Origin: Actinokineospora sp. NBRC 105648
Lineage (GTDB): Bacteria > Actinomycetota > Actinomycetes > Mycobacteriales > Pseudonocardiaceae
DNA: 64,000 nucleotides
NCBI RefSeq assembly: GCF_030269645.1
Contig: NZ_BSTR01000008.1
Span: 124,001-188,000, forward strand
Direction: 5' to 3'
Position 1 is the first letter of the stretch; the number at the start of each line of letters is the position of its first letter. Shown here in pieces: positions 24,105 through 32,761 of the stretch. A program made the position numbers and the translations under genes. The notes under the pieces are model-generated. The model worked only from the letters and a program-made list of their open reading frames with translations. It was not told the origin of the DNA and searched no databases.

Positions 24105-27100
24105 GTGTCGACCGTTCCGGCTGGCATCGACGGCCCGAGTGACGCCGAGCTGATCGAATCGGTGCGGGCGGGGACGACATCGGCCTACGGGCCGCTCTAC
24201 GAGCGCCACGTCGGCGCCGCGCGCAACCTTGCCCGACAACTGGCCCGCTCGCAGGCCGAGGCCGACGACCTGGTGTCCGAGGCGTTCGCCAAGGTCCTCG
24301 ACACCCTGCGCCAGGGCCGCGGCCCCGACTCCGCCTTCCGGGCCTACCTGCTCACCGCCCTGCGCCACACCGCGTACGACAAGACCCGCCGCGACCGCAA
24401 GGTCGAGCTGTCCGACGACGTCACCCAGGTCAGCGGCGTGAACCAGGACGCGGTCAGCGTCCCGTTCGCCGACACGGCGGTGGCCGGGTTGGAACGCTCG
24501 CTCGCGGCGCAGGCCTTCGCCAAACTCCCCGAACGCTGGCGGGCGGTGCTCTGGCACACCGAGATCGAGGGCCAGTCCCCGGCCGAGGTCGCCCCGATAC
24601 TGGGCCTGAGCCCGAACGGCGTGTCGGCCCTGGCCTACCGCGCACGGGAAGGGCTCAAACAGGCCTACCTGCAGGTCCACCTGGCCGAGTCGAGCGCCGA
24701 ACGCTGCCGCGCCACCGCCGAACGCCTCGGCGCTTGGGTGCGCGGCGGCCTGTCGAAGCGGGAGACCGCCCAGGTCGAGGCCCACCTGGACGAGTGCGAA
24801 CACTGCCGCGCCCTGGCCACGGAGTTGGCGGACGTCAACAGCGGCCTGCGGATCTTCATCGCGCCACTGGTACTGGGACCGCTGGCGGTCGCGGGCTACC
24901 TGGCAGCCGCCAAGGCGAGCGCCGCGACGGCGGCCGCGGCGCTGGCCGGCGCAGCCGGATCGGGACTCACGGGCGTGGCTTCGGGAGTCGGCGGCACCAC
25001 TTCGGGTGGAGCTGCAACGGCTGGCGGTAGTGCTATCGGGACGAGCACTGCGGTGGGGGGCGGAGCTAGCGGTGCTGGTGCTGGTGCAGCCGGTAGCGCT
25101 GCAGGGAGCACAGTCGCGGGGACAGGTGGAGTAGCCGCTGGCAGCAGTACCGCAGGTGGCACTGCCGCGGGAGTGGGTGGTGCGGCGAGCGCAGGCAGCG
25201 CTACCGCAGGCGCCAGTAGCGCCGTGGGAGGAAGCACAGCAGCAACCGCTAGCACTACCGCAGCAGGAGCAGGAACCGCAGCTAGCGGCGCCACGGCAGC
25301 AGGAGGCAGCGGGGCCGCAGCCGCAAGCGCCGGTGGCACTACCGCCGGTGCTGGGACAGCCGCAGGCGGCACGGCTGCGGGTGCAGGCGGCACCGCAGCG
25401 GGAAGCACAGCCGGAGCCAGTGGGGTGGCAAGCACCACTGCCGCAGGCGCGGGTAGCGCTACCGCTAGCGCTGGGACAGCCGCAGGAGGGACGGCCGCTG
25501 GCACAGGCGGCGCGGCAGCCGGAAGCGGCACGGCTGTTGGAGCAGGCACGACCGCGGCAGGCGCAAGCAGCGCTGCTGGCGGAGGAGCGGCAGCAAGCGC
25601 AGGCGGCACTGCCGCTGGAGCAGGCGGCACCGCCGCAGGAGCAGGCAGTGCTGCGGGCGGAAGCGCGGCAGCAGGCGCGGGCGGCGGCGCCGCAGGCGGT
25701 ACTGCGGCTAGCGCAGGCGGCACCGCTGGAGCAAGCGCCGCTGGAGCAGGAAGCACCGCAGCCGGAGCGGGCACTGCCGCTGGCACAAGCGGCACTGCGG
25801 CTGGCGCGGGTAGCGCTGCTGGCGGAAGCGCAGCAGCAGGCGCAGGCGGCACCGCCGCGGGTGCGGGCAGCGCGGCTGGAGCGGGCAGCGCAGCGGGTGC
25901 AGGTGGCACGGCTGGGGCAGGTGGTACCGCGGCCGGGGCGGGTGCCGCAGGCGGAGCAGGCGGCACCGCTGGAGCTGGCACCGCTACCGGAGTAGGTGGT
26001 ACCGCCGGAGCGAGCGGTACTGCGGCCGGGGCGGGCACCGGCGGTGCAGTCGGCGCAGGTGGTACCGCTGCCGGGTCCGGTTCTGCCGCTGCCGGGTCCG
26101 GTTCCGCCGCAGCCGCTGGTGCGGCGGGTGGTGGTTCGGGAAGCGGTGCCGCTGGGGCGGCGGCCTCGTTGCCGCGGCAGCTCGTCGGGGTCGCGGCATC
26201 CGGTGCCGCGCTGGTCGCAGCCCTGGTGATCGGGTTGGCGGCCTCGCCGGGTGCCCAAGAGATCTCGGTGGCCGCCACTCAGACACCCCCCGCCAACTCG
26301 CAGGCTCCCAACTCGCAAGCCCCCGCACCTCAGCCGCCCGCGCCCCAACCCCCCGCGCCTGACGCACCCGAGCAACCCGCTCCCGAGGTGCCCGTGCCGG
26401 AGCAACCCACGTCGGAGCAGCCCACGTCGGAGGCGCCAGCGCCGGAGACCACCTCCGAGGCGACCACTCCGGAGCCACCGTCGCCCAGCGTGACCACGTC
26501 ACCCACTGGTGAACCCGCGCCGCAGCCGCCGCAGTCTTCGCCGCCGGTGCCGAGTCCGTCGCCGGGGCCGCCGAACCTCGCGGCGAGTGGTCCCCCGTCG
26601 ACGGTTTCCCTCCGACCTGAGGTACCGACGGACGTGCCCATCACCGTCCGCAACAGTGGCGGCAGTGTCTCCGAGCCCGTCGTCGCCAGCCTCCCGCTGC
26701 CCGCCGGGGTGCGCGCACTGCCCGCCGGGGTCAACCGCTTCGCCGGGGGACCCGTGCTGCGGCTCGACGCGCCGCGCAAGGTCGCGTTGCAGTCGAGCAC
26801 CGTCCACTGCGGCGCCGGGACCGGCACGGTCACCTGCGGGACCACCGCGGGCCTCGAGCCGGGCGAGTCGGTCACCCTGGTCTACCGCCTGATCGCGACC
26901 CGGGGCGCGAGGATGAAGACGATCACCGGCTCGCTCACCGCGGGCGCGCAGATCACGCTGTCGTTCACGATCGGCATCGACGTGCCGCCGGTGGACGGCG
27001 TTGACGTGCGCGCCGCCGTGGCGGGCAGCGGGCTGTTCAGCCGTCTGTGGCCGTGGCACGGCGACGCGCGCGTGCTCGCTCAGGTGCGCAACACCGGTGA

Positions 27101-27623
27101 GACCACGAAACCGGTCACGGTCACGTTCAGCGACAACATGACCTTCGTGTTCGCCACCTCACCCGTCACCTGTTCGAGTGGCCCCTCGTCCTACACCTGC
27201 ATCAGCAACGAGCCGCTGGCCCCCGACAAGCGCCTCAACGTCGTGGTCAAGTCGGCCCGCGAGGAGTCCAAGCAACGGCACGACCGCACGGTCACCGTGA
27301 CGGCCGTCCTCGGTACCGCGACCGACAGTGACACCGTCACCTTGCCGAGGCCGCACTGGTGGACCCTCCTACCGCCCGATCCACCGAGGCCCGGCACGAC
27401 GACCACCACCCCGAAGCCCACCACCACCGCACCCGGGCCGACGACGACCACCCAGCGGGCCCCGCAGCCGCCTGTGACCACCGCTCCGACAGGGCAGCCG
27501 ACGAAGCCCGCCCCGCCGCCCACGACCGTGACCAGCACGAGCACCGAACCCGGCGCGCTCCCCGCGCCGGAGTGCGCTGGAAACGGACGCGGCGCCCCGA
27601 AACGGTGGAACCCGGACTGCTGA
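24105..27623 (+). CDS. ECF sigma factor fused to zinc-finger anti-sigma region, membrane segments and a very long Ala/Gly tract
   Basis: 1172 residues. 11-95 is sigma region 2 ('ADDLVSEAFAKVLDTL', 'AFRAYLLTALRHTAYD'). 130-190 is region 4 ('LPERWRAVLWHTEIEGQSPAEVAPIL' and 'ALAYRAREGLKQAY' as HTH). 227-234 is an anti-sigma zinc finger (HxxxCxxC). 249-269 is a TM. 271-685 is almost only Ala, Gly, Ser and Thr. 693-711 is a second hydrophobic helix, 720-825 is Pro/Glu-rich, 826-1085 looks like a beta-sandwich of the CARDB/DUF11 type, and the end is Pro/Thr-rich. Sigma factor and membrane sensor in one chain imply signal-dependent release or tethering. GTG start with GGGAGGA close upstream. The low-complexity region creates long false frames on both strands. 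Confidence 0.88.
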   Translation: MSTVPAGIDGPSDAELIESVRAGTTSAYGPLYERHVGAARNLARQLARSQAEADDLVSEAFAKVLDTLRQGRGPDSAFRAYLLTALRHTAYDKTRRDRKVELSDDVTQVSGVNQDAVSVPFADTAVAGLERSLAAQAFAKLPERWRAVLWHTEIEGQSPAEVAPILGLSPNGVSALAYRAREGLKQAYLQVHLAESSAERCRATAERLGAWVRGGLSKRETAQVEAHLDECEHCRALATELADVNSGLRIFIAPLVLGPLAVAGYLAAAKASAATAAAALAGAAGSGLTGVASGVGGTTSGGAATAGGSAIGTSTAVGGGASGAGAGAAGSAAGSTVAGTGGVAAGSSTAGGTAAGVGGAASAGSATAGASSAVGGSTAATASTTAAGAGTAASGATAAGGSGAAAASAGGTTAGAGTAAGGTAAGAGGTAAGSTAGASGVASTTAAGAGSATASAGTAAGGTAAGTGGAAAGSGTAVGAGTTAAGASSAAGGGAAASAGGTAAGAGGTAAGAGSAAGGSAAAGAGGGAAGGTAASAGGTAGASAAGAGSTAAGAGTAAGTSGTAAGAGSAAGGSAAAGAGGTAAGAGSAAGAGSAAGAGGTAGAGGTAAGAGAAGGAGGTAGAGTATGVGGTAGASGTAAGAGTGGAVGAGGTAAGSGSAAAGSGSAAAAGAAGGGSGSGAAGAAASLPRQLVGVAASGAALVAALVIGLAASPGAQEISVAATQTPPANSQAPNSQAPAPQPPAPQPPAPDAPEQPAPEVPVPEQPTSEQPTSEAPAPETTSEATTPEPPSPSVTTSPTGEPAPQPPQSSPPVPSPSPGPPNLAASGPPSTVSLRPEVPTDVPITVRNSGGSVSEPVVASLPLPAGVRALPAGVNRFAGGPVLRLDAPRKVALQSSTVHCGAGTGTVTCGTTAGLEPGESVTLVYRLIATRGARMKTITGSLTAGAQITLSFTIGIDVPPVDGVDVRAAVAGSGLFSRLWPWHGDARVLAQVRNTGETTKPVTVTFSDNMTFVFATSPVTCSSGPSSYTCISNEPLAPDKRLNVVVKSAREESKQRHDRTVTVTAVLGTATDSDTVTLPRPHWWTLLPPDPPRPGTTTTTPKPTTTAPGPTTTTQRAPQPPVTTAPTGQPTKPAPPPTTVTSTSTEPGALPAPECAGNGRGAPKRWNPDC

Positions 27624-27681
27624 GGACGTGACCCAGGCGACTCGGCGGCCCGTCGCGTACCCACCCGCTGAACAGCCTGGA

Positions 27682-27687
27682 TAGACT
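27682..27687 (+). promoter_or_regulatory. -10 TAGACT, leaderless start of the GtrA gene
   Basis: TAGACT ends 8 bp before the ATG at 27696, leaving no room for a ribosome-binding site. The first transcribed base would be the start codon. Confidence 0.5.
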
Positions 27688-27695
27688 CCGCCGTC

Positions 27696-28232
27696 ATGGC
27701 CATTGTGGATACCGTGCTGGCCCGCCTGCCGGAGCCGGTACGCGCGCTGCTGATCAAGCACCGCGAACTGCTCAAGTTCGCGGTGGTGGGCGGCGTGTGC
27801 TTCGTGGTCACCAACGCGGTCAACTACACGCTCAAGCTGACCGTGCTGAACCGCAACCCGGTCACCGCCCTGGCCATCGCGGTCATCATCGCCACGATCG
27901 TGTCCTACATCCTCAACCGCGAATGGTCCTTCCGAGACCGCGGCGGCCGCGAGCGCCAGCACGAGGCGGCCCTGTTCTTCCTGATCAGCGGCATCGGCGT
28001 GGGCCTCAACGCACTACCGCTGTACGTGTCGCGGTACTTCCTGCACCTGCAGGTCCCCAACGTCACCCTGCTGACCCAGGAGATCGCCGACTTCGGCTTC
28101 GGCATCATCCTGGGCACCCTGATCGCCATGGTCTTCCGCTGGTGGGCCTTCAAGAAGTGGGTCTTCCCCGACGCCGAGGGCCGCGTCCGCCGCCTCACCC
28201 CAGTCCCCACCGAGGACGACCGCGCCGCCTAG
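27696..28232 (+). CDS. GtrA family membrane protein
   Basis: 178 residues with four TM segments. 'LLKFAVVGGVCFVVTNAVNYTL' (TM1), 'AIAVIIATIVSYILNREWSFRDR' (TM2 with the family's N-x-x-W-x-F) and 'FRWWAFKKWVFPD' at the C-terminus are hallmarks. GtrA-type proteins flip or help translocate polyprenyl-linked sugars for cell-envelope glycans. A GtrA gene occupies the same place near purEK in Mycobacterium (Rv3277, from memory). Probable leaderless transcription from the -10 at 27682. Confidence 0.92.
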   Translation: MAIVDTVLARLPEPVRALLIKHRELLKFAVVGGVCFVVTNAVNYTLKLTVLNRNPVTALAIAVIIATIVSYILNREWSFRDRGGRERQHEAALFFLISGIGVGLNALPLYVSRYFLHLQVPNVTLLTQEIADFGFGIILGTLIAMVFRWWAFKKWVFPDAEGRVRRLTPVPTEDDRAA

Positions 28233-28327
28233 CGCTCACCCGCCAAGATCGTCGAACCGGTGCTCGAACCCGCTCCCCATCAGCGACCATGTCCTGATCT
28301 GGGTCCCCAGCGGGAGGGCTGCCGACC

Positions 28328-29707
28328 ATGGCGCGGTCGCTGCGAACGATCTACGAGCACGTACTGCACACGATCACCGGCCGGGCCACCCAACTCGCGG
28401 TGCGGGGCGAGCGCACCCGCGCCCGGCCGTGGCTGCTGGTCTCCAGCGCGATGAGCTGGCTGGACTTCCTCCAGGCGACGGCCCGCGCCCGGTCCGCGGT
28501 CATCGTGCAGTACGTCAGCCTGGGGGTCGCGCTGCTCGGGATCCCGTCGGGCTTCCTCATCGATCCCAAGGCGTTCATCCTGACCTGCGCGGGTCTGCTG
28601 CTCTCCATCGCCGGACTGGTGATCGAGTACCTGCGCGCGGCGCGCGAGGGTGTCGAGATGTGGCTGGTGGCCGTCCCGCCCCTGACAGCGGTGGAGGTGG
28701 CGGGCACACCCGAGGTGATCGAGGTCGGGGACGACCTCGTCTACCACCCCGCGGCAGCGGGCGTGGCGTTGTCCAGGTCGAGCCTGGGGCGGCCGCAGGC
28801 GCGGCTGGCGGTGTCCTGGACGCCGGGCAGGCGCAGGCTCGCGGTCAAGATCGAGCAGCACCGGACGAGCATCCTGCTGCACAAGTACCGCAGCACCCGG
28901 ATGCGCCCGTTCAACGGTGCCAACGTCACCCAGCTCTCGTCCATCGAGGACAGTGTCCGCGACCCCCGCACCCCGGTCCGGTTCGGGCCGAGCCGCTACT
29001 TCGACCTGCTGGTGAGCAACTACCTGGCCAACGAGGTACTGCAGGACAGCTCGCGCCGCGAGGTGCTCTCCGTCCGCGCGCTCATGCTCGGCGAGCGCGG
29101 GCGACTCGTCAGGTTCGAGGACAGCAGGCTGGCCGACCCGGTCGGCGTCTCCACCCTGGCGATCGACCAGAACAAGCGCGTGGTGCTGATAGCGCACTCG
29201 GAAACCGCCCTGTCGAGCGCGGGCAGGATCGCGCCCTCCGGCTCAGGATCCCTCGAACCGCGCGACCTGCCGAGGCGGCTGGTGCGCGGCAAGGAGGAAA
29301 CCGGCTCGCTCTGCGACGCCATCACGACGGGGATGACCAGGGAGCTGCTGGAGGAGTCCAACCTCGAGCAGTCGGATATCCGGTGGAGCGCGGTGACCGG
29401 CTACTTCCGGTGGATCACCCGTGGTGGCAAACCCGAGTACGTGGGCGTCACCGTGCTCAACCGGCGCACGGACGAGCTGACCGACCGGCGGCGGCTGACT
29501 GAGCACAAGTGGGTCAAGGCGATCTACCGGGACGTGGAGATCGACCTCGGACGACTGCGCGGGGATCCGACCCGGCCGCAGGACTGCCTGGGCGACTCGG
29601 ATCTCGCGAAGATCATGAGTGTGCCGCTCGCCATGGCTTTGACCTGCCTCGGGCAGCGGCTCCAGGACGCGGACTTCGCCGCGGAGTTCGCCCGGCAGTT
29701 CGACTGA
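28328..29707 (+). CDS. 2-TM protein with C-terminal Nudix-like domain
   Basis: 459 residues. Two adjacent TM segments (about 58-77 and 81-99) after a basic N-terminus, then a long soluble part. From about 300 it looks like a Nudix fold: 'VLIAHSETALSSAGRI', then 'GSLCDAITTGMTRELLEESNLE' in two pieces, where RELLEES matches the Nudix box REUXEE but the upstream G-x5-E part is degenerate (Asp where Glu is expected). Hydrolase activity is therefore uncertain. A small membrane anchor plus a cytoplasmic effector recalls nucleotide-sensing defence proteins, but no partner gene is adjacent. ATG start at 28328 with GGGAGG 9 nt upstream. Confidence 0.65.
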   Translation: MARSLRTIYEHVLHTITGRATQLAVRGERTRARPWLLVSSAMSWLDFLQATARARSAVIVQYVSLGVALLGIPSGFLIDPKAFILTCAGLLLSIAGLVIEYLRAAREGVEMWLVAVPPLTAVEVAGTPEVIEVGDDLVYHPAAAGVALSRSSLGRPQARLAVSWTPGRRRLAVKIEQHRTSILLHKYRSTRMRPFNGANVTQLSSIEDSVRDPRTPVRFGPSRYFDLLVSNYLANEVLQDSSRREVLSVRALMLGERGRLVRFEDSRLADPVGVSTLAIDQNKRVVLIAHSETALSSAGRIAPSGSGSLEPRDLPRRLVRGKEETGSLCDAITTGMTRELLEESNLEQSDIRWSAVTGYFRWITRGGKPEYVGVTVLNRRTDELTDRRRLTEHKWVKAIYRDVEIDLGRLRGDPTRPQDCLGDSDLAKIMSVPLAMALTCLGQRLQDADFAAEFARQFD

Positions 29708-29718
29708 GCGCGCGGTGA

Positions 29719-31008
29719 CTAGCGCGGGGAGCGTTCGGTGGGCCAGCGCACGCCTCGGACGTTTCCGGCCTTGGGGACGGGGAGGAAGACCGTGAACGTC
29801 GCCGGTCGGGCCGTCGAGAGTTCCAGTCTGCCGCCGTCGCTGTCGACCAGTGCGCGGGCCAGGGCGAGGCCCAGGCCGGTGGAGCCGCCGCCGGAGACGC
29901 CGCGTTCGAAGATGTGTGGGACGAGGGAGTCCGGCACGCCCGCGCCCGCGTCGGTGACCTCTACGACGACGGTGTCCGCGCCGATCGGCTCGCCGCCGCG
30001 GGAGCTGATCGTCACCGTGCCGCCGCCGTGGCGCATGGCGTTGTCCAGCAGCACGCCGATGGCCTCGCGCAGCCGCGCCGGGGTGACGCGGGCCAGGAGG
30101 CCGGGGGTGATCCGCAGGCGCAGGGAGCGGCCCTCGGAGCGGAGCATCTCGCGCCACTCGTCGGCGATGGTGGTCAGTTCGCGGGCCAGGTCGACCGGTT
30201 CGGCGCCGACGGCGCGGGCCTCGCGGGCCGCCGCCAGCAGCTCGTCGAGCACGTCGGCCAGGCGTTCGGCCTGTTCCAGGGCCTCGCGGGCCTCGCCCGC
30301 GGCGTCCTCGTCGGGAATGGTGGTCAGCGCCTCCAGGCGCAGCTGCAGCGCCGTGAGCCTGCTGCGCAGCTGGTGGGACACGTCGCCCACGAGGTCCCGT
30401 TCGCGCTGCACGAGCTGCGCCAGCGCCGTCGCCGAGGCGTCCAGGGCCTCGGCGACCATGTCCAGCTCGAATAGGTCGTAGCGGGCGCTGTCGAGCCGGA
30501 AGTCGCCCGCGCCCAGCCTGCTGGCCCGGTCGGCGACGTGCCGCAGCGGCCGGGCCAGGCGCCGGGCCGTGACGATCGCCACCACCGTGCCCACCGCCAC
30601 CGTCAGGATCACCACCAGCGCCACCAGCGCGGCCACCTGGGTCTGCCTGGTCCGCATCGGGGCGGCGTCGAGCTGCAGCCGCACCAGGCCCTGGCGGACC
30701 ATCGGGGCCTCCTCGGTGACCATGTCGGCCACCGGCGCGGGGCCCAGGGTCTGCTCGGGCTCGGTCGGCAGCATCACCGTCAGCCTGCCGCCGGGGGGCA
30801 CCGCGAGCTGGACCTTGGACAGGTCGACCCGCCTGCCGTTGGCCAGCTCGTCGTCCAGCGTCGCGGCGATCTGCCGGGCGCGGGCCCCCAGGTCCTCGGT
30901 GGTCAGGCTCTCCACGACCTGCAGCGCGGTGTAGCCGAGCGGGATGCCCAGCGCGCACGCGGTCACGGTGACCGCGAGCAGGATCGCGAGCAGGATCCGG
31001 CGGCGCAT
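29719..31008 (-). CDS. sensor histidine kinase
   Basis: 429 residues. TM1 5-27, a periplasmic-side sensor of about 95 residues, TM2 124-147, HAMP 148-200, and an H box 'VGDVSHQLRSRLTALQLRLEAL' with the phosphorylated His212. Then an N box 'GVLLDNAMRHGGG', G1 'EVTDAGAGVPDSLVP', F 'IFERG' and G2 'STGLGLALARALV'. The ATP-binding domain is complete. It partners the response regulator whose stop codon overlaps its ATG (TAATG). The signal is unknown. This class in actinomycetes often senses cell-envelope stress. Confidence 0.95.
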   Translation of the reverse strand: MRRRILLAILLAVTVTACALGIPLGYTALQVVESLTTEDLGARARQIAATLDDELANGRRVDLSKVQLAVPPGGRLTVMLPTEPEQTLGPAPVADMVTEEAPMVRQGLVRLQLDAAPMRTRQTQVAALVALVVILTVAVGTVVAIVTARRLARPLRHVADRASRLGAGDFRLDSARYDLFELDMVAEALDASATALAQLVQRERDLVGDVSHQLRSRLTALQLRLEALTTIPDEDAAGEAREALEQAERLADVLDELLAAAREARAVGAEPVDLARELTTIADEWREMLRSEGRSLRLRITPGLLARVTPARLREAIGVLLDNAMRHGGGTVTISSRGGEPIGADTVVVEVTDAGAGVPDSLVPHIFERGVSGGGSTGLGLALARALVDSDGGRLELSTARPATFTVFLPVPKAGNVRGVRWPTERSPR

Positions 31009-31682
31009 TACTCGGCGTTGAAGCGGAACCCGACCCCGCGCACCGTCGCGATCCGCCGCTCGGTCGAGCGCGGACCGCCCTCACCGAGCTTCCGGCGCAG
31101 CCACGACATGTGCATGTCCAGGGTCTTGCTCGTCTTGAGCTCGGGATCGCTCCACACCTCGGTGAGGATCTCCTCCCGGGTGACCACCTGCCCGGCGCGC
31201 TGGATGAGCACCCGCAGCAGCTCGAACTCCTTGTTGGCCAGGGTGATCTCCGTGCCGTCCACGGTCACCACCCGGGCGGCGAGGTCCATCCGCACGCCGT
31301 TGACGTCGATCGCCCCCGGCGCCTGCCTGCGCAGCAGCGCCCGGATCCGGGCGAGCAGTTCGGCCAAGCGGAACGGCTTGGCGACGTAGTCATCGGCACC
31401 CGCGTCGAGACCGACGACGAAGTCGACCTCGTCGGCGCGCGCGGTCAGCATCAGGACCGGGATGCCCCGGCCCGCCGCGCGCAGCCTGCGGCACACGTCC
31501 AGCCCGTCGATCCCCGGTAGTCCCAGGTCCAGGACCAGCAGGTCGGGCTGGCCCGTGGAGGCCACCTCGAGTGCGGCGTGACCGTCTCCGACCACGCGCA
31601 CCTCGTAACCCTCTCGGTGCAGCGCACGCGATAGGGGGTCAGCAATGGCCACGTCGTCCTCGGCCAGCAGTACCACGCTCAC
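31008..31682 (-). CDS. OmpR/PhoB-type response regulator
   Basis: 224 residues from GTG at 31682. The receiver domain has the acidic pair 'AEDD', phospho-acceptor Asp52 in 'LLVLDLGLPG', the Thr in 'VLMLTARAD' and Lys in 'DDYVAKPF'. The C-terminal winged helix includes 'LANKEFELLRVLIQRAGQVVTREEIL' and 'TLDMHMSWLRRKLG'. The start at 31682 is preferred over 31688 because a TACTCT box lies exactly 7 bp upstream (leaderless). It is the first gene of a two-gene operon with the histidine kinase and divergent from hisN. Confidence 0.95.
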   Translation of the reverse strand: MSVVLLAEDDVAIADPLSRALHREGYEVRVVGDGHAALEVASTGQPDLLVLDLGLPGIDGLDVCRRLRAAGRGIPVLMLTARADEVDFVVGLDAGADDYVAKPFRLAELLARIRALLRRQAPGAIDVNGVRMDLAARVVTVDGTEITLANKEFELLRVLIQRAGQVVTREEILTEVWSDPELKTSKTLDMHMSWLRRKLGEGGPRSTERRIATVRGVGFRFNAE

Positions 31683-31689
31683 GGGCACC

Positions 31690-31695
31690 AGAGTA
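31690..31695 (-). promoter_or_regulatory. -10 TACTCT, leaderless start of the response regulator
   Basis: Minus-strand TACTCT with a 7-bp spacer to the GTG at 31682. Confidence 0.5.
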
Positions 31696-31715
31696 GGCGT
31701 GACACGATCGGGCGC

Positions 31716-32495
31716 GTGTCAAGCGACGACCTGACTTTCGCCCTGCGGCTGGCCGACGCCGCCGACGCCATCACCCGGGCCCGGTTCCAGGCCCACGACC
31801 TGGTGGTCGAGCGCAAGCCCGACCGCAGTCCGGTGACCGACGCCGACACCGCCGTCGAGGACGCCGTGCGGGCCCTGCTCGCCGGTGCGCACCCCGGCGA
31901 CACGGTGGCGGGCGAGGAGCGCGGCGGTGTGGTGGGCGCGGGTCGGACCTGGGTGCTCGACCCAATCGACGGCACCAAGAACTTCCTGCGCGGCGTGCCC
32001 GCGTGGGCGACGCTGATCGCACTGGTGGTGGACGGTTCGCCGGTCGTGGGTGTGGTCAGCGCTCCCGCGCTCGACCGCCGCTGGTGGGCGGCCAAGGGCC
32101 TCGGCGCCTGGGTGTCGCGAGCGGGTGGGGAGCCGCAGCGGATCGCGGTGTCCGGGGTGCGGTCGCTGGAGGACGCGTACCTGTCGACGACCCACCTGGG
32201 GTCGTGGGTGGAGCACCACTCACGCGAGCGCTACCTGTCGTTGGTCGACGCGTGCTGGGAGAGTCGCGCGTTCGGGGACTTCTGGCAGCACTGCCTGGTC
32301 GCGGAAGGCGCCATCGACTTGGCCGCCGAGGCGATCGTGAACCCGTGGGACGTCGCGCCGCTCCAGATCCTGGTCGAGGAAGCGGGCGGGAAGTTCACCG
32401 ATCTGGGTGGACTTCCCCGCTTCGACGGTGGCTCAGTGCTCACCTCGAACGGCCACCTGCACGCCGCCGCGCTGGGTCTGCTTCAGCTGGGCTGA
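31716..32495 (+). CDS. hisN: histidinol-phosphatase (inositol monophosphatase family)
   Basis: 259 residues with 'RSPVTDADTAVE', 'VAGEERGG' (metal Glu), 'WVLDPIDGTKNFLRGVPAWATLIAL' and 'EAIVNPWDVAPLQILVEEAGG'. The sequence 'DPIDGTKNFLRGVPxWATL' and 'SRAFGDFWQHCLVAEGAID' distinguish the HisN subgroup that makes histidinol from histidinol phosphate. GTG start at 31716. It is divergent from the two-component operon. Confidence 0.88.
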   Translation: MSSDDLTFALRLADAADAITRARFQAHDLVVERKPDRSPVTDADTAVEDAVRALLAGAHPGDTVAGEERGGVVGAGRTWVLDPIDGTKNFLRGVPAWATLIALVVDGSPVVGVVSAPALDRRWWAAKGLGAWVSRAGGEPQRIAVSGVRSLEDAYLSTTHLGSWVEHHSRERYLSLVDACWESRAFGDFWQHCLVAEGAIDLAAEAIVNPWDVAPLQILVEEAGGKFTDLGGLPRFDGGSVLTSNGHLHAAALGLLQLG

Positions 32496-32761
32496 TCCAC
32501 CGGGAGCACCCCGACGACACCACGAACCACCTGTGACCAGGTCAGCCTGCCGAATAGGTAGTGGCAGGCGACCTGCTCGTTGGTGAACCGCGCCCAGTCG
32601 TAGCGGTTGCCCTGCTCGCGCCAGAAGACTTCCCAACCGGGTGACTCCGGATCGGCGTCGTAGACCAGGCACCAGGTGTTGTCGGCCTCCTCTCCGATGG
32701 AGACGACCTCCGGCGGGACACCGACGGCCGCGAGCAGCGCGATGATCGAGTCGGCGTTCAC
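32483..32761 (-). CDS. putative immunity protein for the TNT-type toxin
   Basis: 92 residues, acidic, no signal peptide: 'VSIGEEADNTWCLVYDADPESPGWEVFWREQGNRYDWARF', read here as one region of mixed beta structure. The GTG at 32761 overlaps the stop of the TNT toxin gene (GTGA), the arrangement expected for a toxin and its cytoplasmic antidote (the mycobacterial counterpart is IFT). The sequence is not one I recognise, so the immunity role is inferred from position, size and charge. Its 3' end overlaps the end of hisN by 13 bp. Confidence 0.7.
   Translation of the reverse strand: MNADSIIALLAAVGVPPEVVSIGEEADNTWCLVYDADPESPGWEVFWREQGNRYDWARFTNEQVACHYLFGRLTWSQVVRGVVGVLPVDQPS

Noticed and set aside
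24015-26405. Long minus-strand frames (796 and 460 codons) opposite the sigma-factor gene
   Set aside because: They arise from the repetitive GCN/GGN codons of the Ala/Gly tract. They have no start signals or family match and their composition mirrors the + strand gene.
29243-31084. A 613-codon minus-strand frame overlapping the histidine kinase in another phase
   Set aside because: Arg/Gly/Pro-rich shadow; the kinase frame has all catalytic boxes.
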